From the NCBI GenBank assembly GCA_020052645.1, contig JAGVOQ010000009.1:1-64000 (forward strand): a stretch of 64,000 bases of DNA. The letters are read 5' to 3'. Position numbers and translations under genes: made by a program. Shown one piece after another: positions 17,350 to 24,651 of the stretch (positions are counted from its first letter, which is position 1; each line of letters begins with the position of its first letter). Source of the DNA: Candidatus Omnitrophota bacterium (GTDB taxonomy: Bacteria > Omnitrophota > Gorgyraeia > Velamenicoccales > Velamenicoccaceae). A model generated the notes under the pieces. That model did no database searches. It was not told where the DNA came from and saw nothing but the letters and a program-made list of their open reading frames with translations.

Positions 17350-18492
17350 ATGATTAACAAAAAACGTCTTATTAAATTAACGCAAGATTTGGTTAAGATC
17401 AATTCGGAGAATCCTCCGGGTGATGAGCGGCAATTGGTTGCTTTCGTGGCGCGCACTCTTAAAAAAATGGGGCTTAAACATAAGATTTATACATTCAGTC
17501 CCAAGAGGGATAATATTTTAGCGGTTTTAAAAGGCAAGGACAGGACAAAATCGCTTTTGTTGACGCCTCATTTGGATACGGTCCCTGCGGGGCAAGGGTG
17601 GCACGCTTCTCCTTTTTCAGGCGAGATACGAAAGGCGCGTCTTTATGGCCGCGGGGCAACTGACTGTAAAGTCAATTGTGCTGTTGCTTTGGAAGTTTTG
17701 AACAGTTTGATCGAGGATAATTTTAAACCCGAGCATGACATTATCTTTTTGGCCACCGCTGATGAAGAGACAGGGTCTTTGAAGGGGCTTATCCCGATTT
17801 TGGAAAAAAATATCGTTCGTCCTGCCGCGGCCCTCATCCTGGATGCGGATGAATTCAATGTTATTATCGCCCAAAAGGGATTGCTTCATTTAAAAGTTTC
17901 TGTGAAGGGCCGTAAGGCCCATGGGGCATATCCTGAACGAGGCATTAATGCCATTGATCAGGCTGTACGCCTGATCAATATTTTAAAAAGAATGAAATTT
18001 TCTTATTCCCCTCATCGTCTTTTAAAACCTCCGACGGTTAACATCGGCACGATCTGTGGCGGAGACAAGGTGAATATGGTCGCGGATTGGTGTTTTTTTG
18101 AAGCGGACTTGAGATTTTTGCCCGGAATGCAGGCGCGTTTGATCTTAGCAAAAGTAAAAAAAGCCTTTGATAAAACAAAGATATCTTATTCCTTAAAAAT
18201 AAATGACGTTCAGTATCCGTATGAGATCAGCCCGAAGCATCCTCTTGTGTCATCGCTTAAAGAAGCAGCTCAAACGATTGTTAAAGAATCAAGAGTCAAG
18301 GGCAGCGAAGGCGCGACAGTCATTACTTTTTTTAAAAAGAAAAATATCCCTGCGGTTGCGACCGGGTATGGGGTTTCGGGGTGCGCGCATATCACGGACG
18401 AATATGTAACCTTAGGTAACCTTTACCGCGGTGCTTTAGTATTGGAACGTTTTGTTAAGATGTTTGATAAAAAGATAGAAGATAGAAGATAG
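17350..18492 (+). CDS. M20 family metallopeptidase (ArgE/DapE/ACY1 type)
   Basis: A 380-aa di-zinc hydrolase. Metal ligands are visible in LLTPHLDTVPAG (His-x-Asp), GRGATDCKVN, ATADEETGS and the late CAHITDEYV His. Family members deacylate N-acyl amino acids or cut dipeptides; ArgE, DapE or carboxypeptidase G2-like activity cannot be told apart from sequence alone. The dimerisation domain lies around residues 185-300 (KGRKAHGAYPERGINAID). ATG 17350 follows a weak ribosome site. The stop lies inside the repetitive AAGATAGAAGATAG tract. Confidence 0.85.
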   Translation: MINKKRLIKLTQDLVKINSENPPGDERQLVAFVARTLKKMGLKHKIYTFSPKRDNILAVLKGKDRTKSLLLTPHLDTVPAGQGWHASPFSGEIRKARLYGRGATDCKVNCAVALEVLNSLIEDNFKPEHDIIFLATADEETGSLKGLIPILEKNIVRPAAALILDADEFNVIIAQKGLLHLKVSVKGRKAHGAYPERGINAIDQAVRLINILKRMKFSYSPHRLLKPPTVNIGTICGGDKVNMVADWCFFEADLRFLPGMQARLILAKVKKAFDKTKISYSLKINDVQYPYEISPKHPLVSSLKEAAQTIVKESRVKGSEGATVITFFKKKNIPAVATGYGVSGCAHITDEYVTLGNLYRGALVLERFVKMFDKKIEDRR

Positions 18493-18582
18493 AAGATACC
18501 TGCCTGCCGGCAGGCAGGGAAGATAGAAAGAGATTAAAGACTAAAAAGTTTTATCCATTTTCGATTTTCTATCTTCCATTTT
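18478..18582. repeat. AGATAGA word repeat with GC-rich palindrome
   Basis: Several copies of GATAGAA and the palindrome CCTGCCTGCCGGCAGGCAGG (about 18499-18518) are followed on the right by TTTCTATCTTCCATTTTC, which is complementary to the left words. The end of the M20 gene is built from the first words, so the repeat may have extended that ORF. Confidence 0.6.
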
Positions 18583-18651
18583 CAAACTTTTCAATTATCA
18601 AAAAACAAAAGCAATTGAAGAATTAATAAAAAAAGGCTAGAATAGGTTCCT

Positions 18652-19620
18652 ATGAAAAATATTATAGTTAACAAAAGGCCTCGTTTGAAAAATCCTATTC
18701 TTGTAGCTGCCTGGCCTGGGATGGGGGATGTGGCTTTGAAGGCCGCTCTGTATTTAAAGGATAAGCTTTCTTGCGTGGAATTCGCCTCAATGTCCGCAGA
18801 GGAGTATTTTCACCCTTCAGGCGTATGGATCGATAACTCACTTGTTCATATCCCTGAACAGACGGTGGGAAAATTCTATTTTTATAAAAATTCCGCGTCT
18901 GGCCCGGATATCGTGATTTTTTTAAGCGACGCGCAGCCTTTTATTGAAAAAGGGCACAGTTATGCTAAAGAGATCGTTGATTTTGCTCTATCTTTAAAGA
19001 TTAAAATGATCTATACGTTTGCGGCCATGCCTTTGCCGATGGAACACACCCAAATGCCTCAGGTTCATGTGGCAGCGACAAGCAAAGAACTTTGCGATTC
19101 TTTTTCCAAAAAGAATCTTAAGTTGATGGTTACAGGGCAGATCAGCGGTTTGAATGGTTTAATTTTGGGCGTGGCCAAAGAAAAAGGGATCGATGGGGTT
19201 TGCCTTTTAGGCGAGATACCTATTTATACGATCCAGATCGAAAACCCCTTAGCTTCGATGGCTGTCCTTTCTGTCTTAACTCAAACCCTCGGGCTAACTT
19301 GTGATCTTTCAGATCTGCGTAAGCATGCAGAAGAAATTAATCAGGAAATAGAGCACCTGATCGAGTATTTAAAAAATCCTCCTGAAGAAGAGAGGCCGAT
19401 CGATGAAACCGAAGTGGATCTGTTTAAAAAGGGCCTCGCCGACGCGCCTAGCCTTCCTGATTCCGCCCGAAGCCGTATTGATGAGCTTTTTATTCTTGCC
19501 AAGAAAGATCTTTCCAAGGCCATGGAGCTTAAGAAAGAATTGGACAAGTGGAATATTTACGAAAAATACGAAGATCATTTTCTCGATTTATTTAAAAAAC
19601 CTCCCAAGAAACAAAATTAA
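18652..19620 (+). CDS. PAC2 family protein
   Basis: A 322-aa protein of the PAC2 (proteasome assembly chaperone 2-like) family, common in archaea, actinobacteria and some anaerobes. Family features: ILVAAWPGMGDVALKAALYL, FASMSAEEYFHPSGV, DIVIFLSDAQPF and SGLNGLILGVAKEKGIDGVCLLGEIP. The C-terminus is helical (NQEIEHLIEYLKNPPEEE). In most bacteria its job is unknown, and no proteasome genes are near. A 159-base repeat-bearing gap precedes it. Confidence 0.88.
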   Translation: MKNIIVNKRPRLKNPILVAAWPGMGDVALKAALYLKDKLSCVEFASMSAEEYFHPSGVWIDNSLVHIPEQTVGKFYFYKNSASGPDIVIFLSDAQPFIEKGHSYAKEIVDFALSLKIKMIYTFAAMPLPMEHTQMPQVHVAATSKELCDSFSKKNLKLMVTGQISGLNGLILGVAKEKGIDGVCLLGEIPIYTIQIENPLASMAVLSVLTQTLGLTCDLSDLRKHAEEINQEIEHLIEYLKNPPEEERPIDETEVDLFKKGLADAPSLPDSARSRIDELFILAKKDLSKAMELKKELDKWNIYEKYEDHFLDLFKKPPKKQN

Positions 19621-19695
19621 AACGGCGTTTTTGCGTTTTTCATATCCACGCTGGCGAAGAAACCAATTATCAAAACAATAACGTGAGGGTCATGG

Positions 19696-20304
19696 ATGGC
19701 ACTTAAGCTGATTTTATGCGATTTGGGCAATGTGCTTATTCGTTTTGATCATCGTATTGCCGTTAAGAAGATCCTTGCCCACACCTCAAAGACTTTTGAC
19801 CAGGCCTACTCGATTTTTTTTGATTCGCCTTTGACGAAAGATTTCGAAGAGGGAAAGATATCTTCAGAAATTTTTTTCAAAGAATTGACGGCAAAGCTTG
19901 ATTTAAGAAATTTAACATTTAAGGATTTTGTCCCGCTTTGGAATGATATTTTTTTTGATAACCCCGGGATCGAAGCGCTGCTTTTGGCCCTAAGACGCCG
20001 CTATCACTTACACATGATTTCCAATATCAATGTGTTGCATCATGCCTATCTTTGTGAAACATACCCTAAGATTTTCAATTTTTTTGACAAAGTATATCTT
20101 TCTTATGAGGTGGGTTGTTGTAAGCCTGACGTCGCGATCTATAAGCGCGCGGTTTTGGAATGCGGATATCAATTTGATGAAACCCTTTATACGGATGACC
20201 GAGCGGATCTTATTGAAGAAGCAAGAAAAATCGGGATCCCATCGGTTTTATTTAAAGGCGTAAAAGATTTAAAAAAAGAATTAGAGAAAAAAAATATTTT
20301 ATGA
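19696..20304 (+). CDS. HAD superfamily hydrolase
   Basis: A 202-aa HAD protein. Motif I is present as ILCDLGNVLIRFD, with G and N after the nucleophile Asp; motif II is the SNIN region and motif III/IV is the TDDRADLIEEARKIG block. The second-Asp +2 acid/base position is occupied by Gly (DLG), as in haloacid dehalogenase-like and some IA-subfamily members. The substrate is unknown. It overlaps the ABC gene by ATGA. Confidence 0.82.
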   Translation: MALKLILCDLGNVLIRFDHRIAVKKILAHTSKTFDQAYSIFFDSPLTKDFEEGKISSEIFFKELTAKLDLRNLTFKDFVPLWNDIFFDNPGIEALLLALRRRYHLHMISNINVLHHAYLCETYPKIFNFFDKVYLSYEVGCCKPDVAIYKRAVLECGYQFDETLYTDDRADLIEEARKIGIPSVLFKGVKDLKKELEKKNIL

Positions 20305-21059
20305 AAGAAAGACTTGTGCTTGTCAAAACGCGTCAGTTATCGAAACAATATGCCTTTCAGTCTTTTTTTAAAAGGAAGAACGTAGAGGCTGTCAAGGGCC
20401 TGGACTTAGAAATTTATGATGGAGAGATCTTTGGATTCGTCGGCCCTAATGGAGCCGGGAAAACAACGACCTTGAATATGTTGGTGGGCATTACCGAAGC
20501 GACAGGCGGTGAGATCGAGATGTTCGGCCGGCCTTTTAAAGCGGGGGATATCGAACCTCTTCGGTATATTGGTTATGTGCCTGAGACGACATCGTTGCCG
20601 GATTATTTTACCATTGTCGGCATTCTCGATTTTTATGCCCAGCTTTTCGGCATCCCAAAAAAGATAAAACGCGAGCGCATCGGACGATTGCTTGACATGG
20701 TGGGATTGTTTGATGAGCGCTACACCTTGATCAAAAATCTCTCGATGGGGCAGCGTCGGTTGGTCGATTTTATGCAGGCATTAATCAATGATCCCCGCCT
20801 GGTTCTTTTGGATGAACCGACCGTCTATCTGGATCCCGTCATCATGGAGCGGTTCCGCTTGATCTTAAACACCCTGCGTAAGCAAGGCAAGGCGATCTTA
20901 ATGTCGAGTCATATCTTGCCTGAAGTCGAGAAGCTTTCGGATCGCGTGGCGATCATTCATCGAGGCGTCCTTCTTAAAGTAGGTCCTAAAAAAGACTTCA
21001 TGCAGCATGGCTCAATAGAAAAGGAGTTTTTAAAGCTTGTTAAAGACAACCATTCTTAA
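20301..21059 (+). CDS. ABC-2 exporter ATP-binding protein
   Basis: A 252-aa ABC ATPase with Walker A GPNGAGKTT, signature LSMGQRR, Walker B LVLLDEPT and switch His in SSHILPEVE. The absence of extra domains and the pairing with a membrane protein downstream fit an ABC-2 (drug, polysaccharide or lipid export) system. ATG 20301 overlaps the HAD stop. The permease start lies inside its 3' end. Confidence 0.9.
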   Translation: MKERLVLVKTRQLSKQYAFQSFFKRKNVEAVKGLDLEIYDGEIFGFVGPNGAGKTTTLNMLVGITEATGGEIEMFGRPFKAGDIEPLRYIGYVPETTSLPDYFTIVGILDFYAQLFGIPKKIKRERIGRLLDMVGLFDERYTLIKNLSMGQRRLVDFMQALINDPRLVLLDEPTVYLDPVIMERFRLILNTLRKQGKAILMSSHILPEVEKLSDRVAIIHRGVLLKVGPKKDFMQHGSIEKEFLKLVKDNHS

Positions 21060-21861
21060 AAAGTTGAAGCAGTGGCGTTTGGTCGCCGTTATCGCCAAAG
21101 ATGTTCGGCGCTCGGCTCTTAAAGAGAGGATGCTTTACGGTTTTCTTCTATTGGCACTTCTTTTTGTTCTTATGGCCAATGTCCCTTTTATAGTCAAAGA
21201 CCCAAAAGTATTTGATAATCAGCCGCCGGAAGTTGCCGCGGTCCAGATCGGATTTGTTTCGATCAATATTTTTATTCTTTTAATAGCTATTTTTATATCT
21301 TTGACGACTCTGCAGAATTTTCTGGCTAAAGAGAAGCTGGCCTTACTTTTGTCTAAGCCTGTCTGGCGCTGGCAAATCATTGAAGGAATTATCCTTGGGC
21401 TCTATCAGATGATCTTCTTAAATTGGTTTTTGTTGACGGCCGGCGTTTGGCTCGTTGTTTTTTCCCACACAAAGAGTTTAAGCTTCTATATTTGGCAGGG
21501 TATGAGCGTTACGGCGCTCCTGGCCTTTTTTTATGTTACTCTTGTCGTGTTTTTTTACTGCATCTTGCCTAATATCATGGCCGGGCTTTTTACTTTTTTT
21601 ATGCTTATCGCCGGTTTTGGGGTTAATTTTGCCCATGATATGTTCGCCCGTGGGCCGTACCCGTTTTTCTTACGAAAAAGCCTGATTCTTGGCCTAAATG
21701 TTTTGCCAAAAATCAATGATCTCTGGGGCGTTTCGATGCGTTCTTTAAAATTATTCCGCATTGACGTTCACCCGACGCCGATTATCCTGCATACAATCCT
21801 CTTGATCATCGTTTTAAATATTCTCACTTCATTTAAATTCCGCCGGTTCGGACGCACATAA
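21037..21861 (+). CDS. ABC-2 type transporter permease
   Basis: A 274-aa integral membrane protein with about six hydrophobic helices, including FLLLALLFVLMANVPFIV and an ABC-2-like loop LAKEKLALLLSKPVWRW. TTG 21037 is a plausible start: AAGGAG lies 10 bases upstream and the overlap with the ATPase gene is 23 bases. Together with the ATPase it makes one exporter of unknown substrate. A terminator follows the stop. Confidence 0.82.
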   Translation: MLKTTILKKLKQWRLVAVIAKDVRRSALKERMLYGFLLLALLFVLMANVPFIVKDPKVFDNQPPEVAAVQIGFVSINIFILLIAIFISLTTLQNFLAKEKLALLLSKPVWRWQIIEGIILGLYQMIFLNWFLLTAGVWLVVFSHTKSLSFYIWQGMSVTALLAFFYVTLVVFFYCILPNIMAGLFTFFMLIAGFGVNFAHDMFARGPYPFFLRKSLILGLNVLPKINDLWGVSMRSLKLFRIDVHPTPIILHTILLIIVLNILTSFKFRRFGRT

Positions 21862-21864
21862 CGA

Positions 21865-21893
21865 AAAATCGGGTTTTTAACACCCGTTTTTTG
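21865..21893 (+). terminator. intrinsic terminator after ABC operon
   Basis: AAAATCGGGT and ACACCCGTTTTTT form a stem of CGGGT/ACCCG followed by six T. It ends the HAD-ABC operon. Confidence 0.7.
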
Positions 21894-22013
21894 AAAAAAA
21901 ATCATTTTTTGTACGAATTATCAAAAAAGTTTGTTAAAATAGATTTTTTTTGATAAATATTTTTTCTCCGTCGGCAAAAAAAATATTTATTTGGGCAATC
22001 GGCTGAATAAATC

Positions 22014-22040
22014 TTGACAATAAAAATTTAATGTGATAAT
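22014..22040 (+). promoter_or_regulatory. sigma70-type promoter
   Basis: A perfect TTGACA (22014-22019) is followed after 15 bases by TGTGATAAT. The short spacer is partly offset by the TGTG extension. It lies in an AT-rich gap. The likely transcript begins near 22047 and meets the terminator at 22097-22134 before the ddl-like gene. Confidence 0.55.
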
Positions 22041-22096
22041 TTCTAAATAGGGTACAAAAAAAATTTTACAGGGAGATTCAAATTAAAATTATTCTT

Positions 22097-22134
22097 AAAA
22101 GGGGACTCTAGAAAAGCGAGGGTCCCCTTTTTTC
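22097..22134 (+). terminator. strong intrinsic terminator, attenuator-like
   Basis: AAAAGGGGACTC and GAGGGTCCCCTTTTTT form a long GC-rich stem with a T run, 14 bases before the ATP-grasp gene. Between it and the upstream promoter there is space only for a leader or small RNA of about 85 bases. Confidence 0.8.
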
Positions 22135-22148
22135 TTTGGTGATTAATC

Positions 22149-23153
22149 ATGAAAATTGGTTTTACATATGATTTGAAGAGTGACTACAGGCGTACGTCGA
22201 GTTCGCCGAAAGATGCTCTGGCTGAGTTTGATCATAAAGTGACGATCGAGCGGATCATTAAGGCGATTGAAAGCGGCGGGCATGAAGTTGTTAAGATCGG
22301 TAACGCGCGTAACCTTTTAAAAAAAATCGATCGTTTGGATGTTGATATTGTTTTCAACCTCTGCGAAGGATTGGGAAACCGCAACAGGGAATCCGAAGTC
22401 CCTGTGATCTTGGATATGTACCGCATCCCTTATGTGGGTTCTGACGGGTTGAGCTTAGGGGTTACTCTAGATAAGGTTGTCGCTAAAAAAGCATTTTTGG
22501 CTGATGGGGTGCCGACTCCGAAATATTTTGTTGTGGATCATCTCAATGGGGCTTTTCACTTAGGTTCTATGAAATTTCCTTTTATCGTCAAGCCTCGTCA
22601 CGAAGGGTCGTCTAAGGGGATTTCGGATGATTCTATTTGTTTAAACGAGGAGGAGCTTAGGCTTCAGGTCAAAAGGATCACTGACGTGTATCGTCAGTCG
22701 GCGTTAATCGAAGAATTTATTGATGGCAGCGAATTCACTGTTTTAGTGATTGGAAATGAAAACCCTGTGGCATTGACGCCAGTCCAGATAGGTATTTGCG
22801 GTAAGCTTGAGCTTGGCCGGCTGGTCTACACCTCCAGGCGTGTTACTAATACAGATATTAAATATATTTGTCCGCCGGTTATTTCAAAGACGCTTGACCG
22901 TCGTCTGCGTGAGGTTGCCTGCAGCGCTTATCGTGCGGTTGAATGCCGGGATTTCGGTCGCGTTGATTTTCGCGTTGATCTTTCGGGCCGTCCTTATGTC
23001 TTAGAGATCAACCCGTTGCCTTCTTTATCCGTAGAAGATGTATTTCCTTTGATCGCAGAGGCTGAAGGCATGACATTCGATGGCCTGGTCGTCAAAATTA
23101 TTGATATAGGCCTTGTGCGTAATGGTATCAACAAAAAAAGGAGGAAGTCCTGA
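22149..23153 (+). CDS. ATP-grasp ligase, D-Ala-D-Ala ligase-like
   Basis: A 334-aa ATP-grasp enzyme resembling Ddl: N-terminal MKIGFTYDLKSDY, an FNLCEGL block in place of the classic ALHG, ATP-grasp lid lysine in FPFIVKPRHEGSSKGI, and the metal-binding end VLEINPLPSLS. The changed substrate-binding N-half and its coupling to a KamA aminomutase suggest a ligase for an unusual amino acid rather than the cell-wall Ddl; the substrate is inferred only. AAGGAGGAA at its 3' end serves the next gene. Confidence 0.85.
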   Translation: MKIGFTYDLKSDYRRTSSSPKDALAEFDHKVTIERIIKAIESGGHEVVKIGNARNLLKKIDRLDVDIVFNLCEGLGNRNRESEVPVILDMYRIPYVGSDGLSLGVTLDKVVAKKAFLADGVPTPKYFVVDHLNGAFHLGSMKFPFIVKPRHEGSSKGISDDSICLNEEELRLQVKRITDVYRQSALIEEFIDGSEFTVLVIGNENPVALTPVQIGICGKLELGRLVYTSRRVTNTDIKYICPPVISKTLDRRLREVACSAYRAVECRDFGRVDFRVDLSGRPYVLEINPLPSLSVEDVFPLIAEAEGMTFDGLVVKIIDIGLVRNGINKKRRKS

Positions 23154-24316
23154 GCTCGTCTATTACCGAACTTCAAGCGTCTCCTTCGATCCTTCGTCGT
23201 TCTTCGGTGGGGGATTACAAAAGGATTCCCATCTGGAAAGATATTCCGGAAGAAGTATGGGAAGATTGGCAATGGCAGATTAAGAACAGGATAACAACCC
23301 TGGATGCAATTTCTCAATTTTTGATTTTGACGCCCTCTGAAGAAGAGGGGATAAAAAAGTCTCATGGCCGTCTTTCGATGGCGCTCACTCCGCATTGGGT
23401 GACGCTGATGGATCCTAACGATCCTGAGTGTCCTGTGCGCAGGCAGGCTGTTCCTTTGGCGGATGAATTCCGTTTTGGCACTAATGAATTCGTAGACCCC
23501 TGCGCTGAAGACAGGGATTCTCCTGTCCCGGGCCTGGTCCATCGTTATCCGGATAGGGTCCTTTTGTTGGCCACAGAGCAGTGTGCGATGTATTGTCGGC
23601 ATTGCACGCGCCGCAGGCTTGTTGGAGAAAAACAGGTTTCGTCCGTAAATTCCAAAACAATCGACGCGGCTGTTGATTACATCAGGGCCAACAAAAAGAT
23701 CCGCGATGTGTTGATTTCCGGCGGTGATCCTTTCATGCTGGATACGCAAGAGTTGGAAGAAATCCTTAAAAAGATAACCAATATTCCTCATGTTGAGTTT
23801 GTGCGCTTGGGCACGCGATTGCCTGTTACATTGCCGCAGCGCATCACTGAATCACTGGTTGCTATGTTAAAAAAATACAAGCCTCTTTGGGTCAGCATTC
23901 ATTTTAACCATCCTAAGGAAATCTCAAAAAGGTGCAAGGTCGCCTGTGACATGCTGGCCGATAGTGGAATTCCATTGGGAAGCCAGACAGTATTGCTTAA
24001 AGGAATCAATGACAAGCCTTACATCATGAAAAAACTGATGCAGGATCTTTTAAAAATACGCGTGCGTCCCTATTATATTTATCAGTGCGATCTCGTGAAA
24101 GGAACCGCGCATTTTCGGACTCCCGTAGCTGTTGGGATCAATATTATTGAAAAATTACGCGGATTTACTTCAGGGTACGCGGTGCCGACTTATGTGGTAG
24201 ATGCGCCCGGAGGTGGAGGTAAAATTCCTGTTGGCCCGAGCTATCTTATTTCACAGGATAAGGGAAAGCATGTTTTGCGTAATTATAAAGGAAAAATATA
24301 TACCTATATCGAGTAA
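23150..24316 (+). CDS. KamA family radical SAM aminomutase, probable CTG start
   Basis: A radical-SAM/PLP enzyme of the lysine 2,3-aminomutase family. Seen are the Fe-S motif CAMYCRHC, DVLISGGDPFML, and the PLP-lysine segment APGGGGKIPV. The tracked start is GTG 23207, but it has no ribosome site. No ATG, GTG or TTG exists between the in-frame stop at 23120 and 23207. CTG 23150 lies 5 bases after a perfect AGGAGG and overlaps the ligase stop as CTGA, so I annotate 388 aa from there. It may convert lysine or another amino acid to a beta-amino acid for the ligase next door (inference). Confidence 0.85.
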   Translation: MSSSITELQASPSILRRSSVGDYKRIPIWKDIPEEVWEDWQWQIKNRITTLDAISQFLILTPSEEEGIKKSHGRLSMALTPHWVTLMDPNDPECPVRRQAVPLADEFRFGTNEFVDPCAEDRDSPVPGLVHRYPDRVLLLATEQCAMYCRHCTRRRLVGEKQVSSVNSKTIDAAVDYIRANKKIRDVLISGGDPFMLDTQELEEILKKITNIPHVEFVRLGTRLPVTLPQRITESLVAMLKKYKPLWVSIHFNHPKEISKRCKVACDMLADSGIPLGSQTVLLKGINDKPYIMKKLMQDLLKIRVRPYYIYQCDLVKGTAHFRTPVAVGINIIEKLRGFTSGYAVPTYVVDAPGGGGKIPVGPSYLISQDKGKHVLRNYKGKIYTYIE

Positions 24317-24345
24317 TAAGTAATTTTTAAGTGTGTTTTCGCTCG

Positions 24346-24386
24346 AAAATCTCCAAAAAGTTGTTTTTTTGGAGATTTTTTGTTTT
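24346..24386 (+). terminator. intrinsic terminator after kamA
   Basis: AAATCTCCAAAAA and TTTTTTTGGAGATTTTTT form a perfect long stem with a short GTTG loop and terminal T run. Confidence 0.85.
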
Positions 24387-24421
24387 TAAGGAACCCTCAA
24401 TGAGGGACTAAGGGGATTTTA

Positions 24422-24450
24422 TTGACGATGCGAATTTTATCCATTATAAT
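24422..24450 (+). promoter_or_regulatory. sigma70 promoter of EF-G-like gene
   Basis: TTGACG (24422-24427), a 17-base spacer and a perfect TATAAT (24445-24450) make a near-consensus promoter. The leader to the ATG at 24652 is about 195 bases and has no clear ORF. The gap 24387-24651 holds nothing else recognised. Confidence 0.75.
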
Positions 24451-24651
24451 AGAAACCTATCATGTTGTTTTACAATCATTTAAAAAAATACCCGCCAACG
24501 TTTAAATTGTATTATTTAATCGCCTCTCTCTTTTAAGAGAAGGTGAAGCAGCGTGAGAATCCTAAAACTTGAAAAAGAGCTTTCGGCTTTTTAAGGGGCC
24601 GAGATCAGCTTTGCATATCGTTTGAATCTTTTTTAACTAAGGAGATGAAAA

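Noticed and set aside
22994-23791. 265-aa minus-strand ORF
   Set aside because: Shadow of the ligase and kamA genes; composition (Arg/His/Phe rich) is typical of antisense frames.
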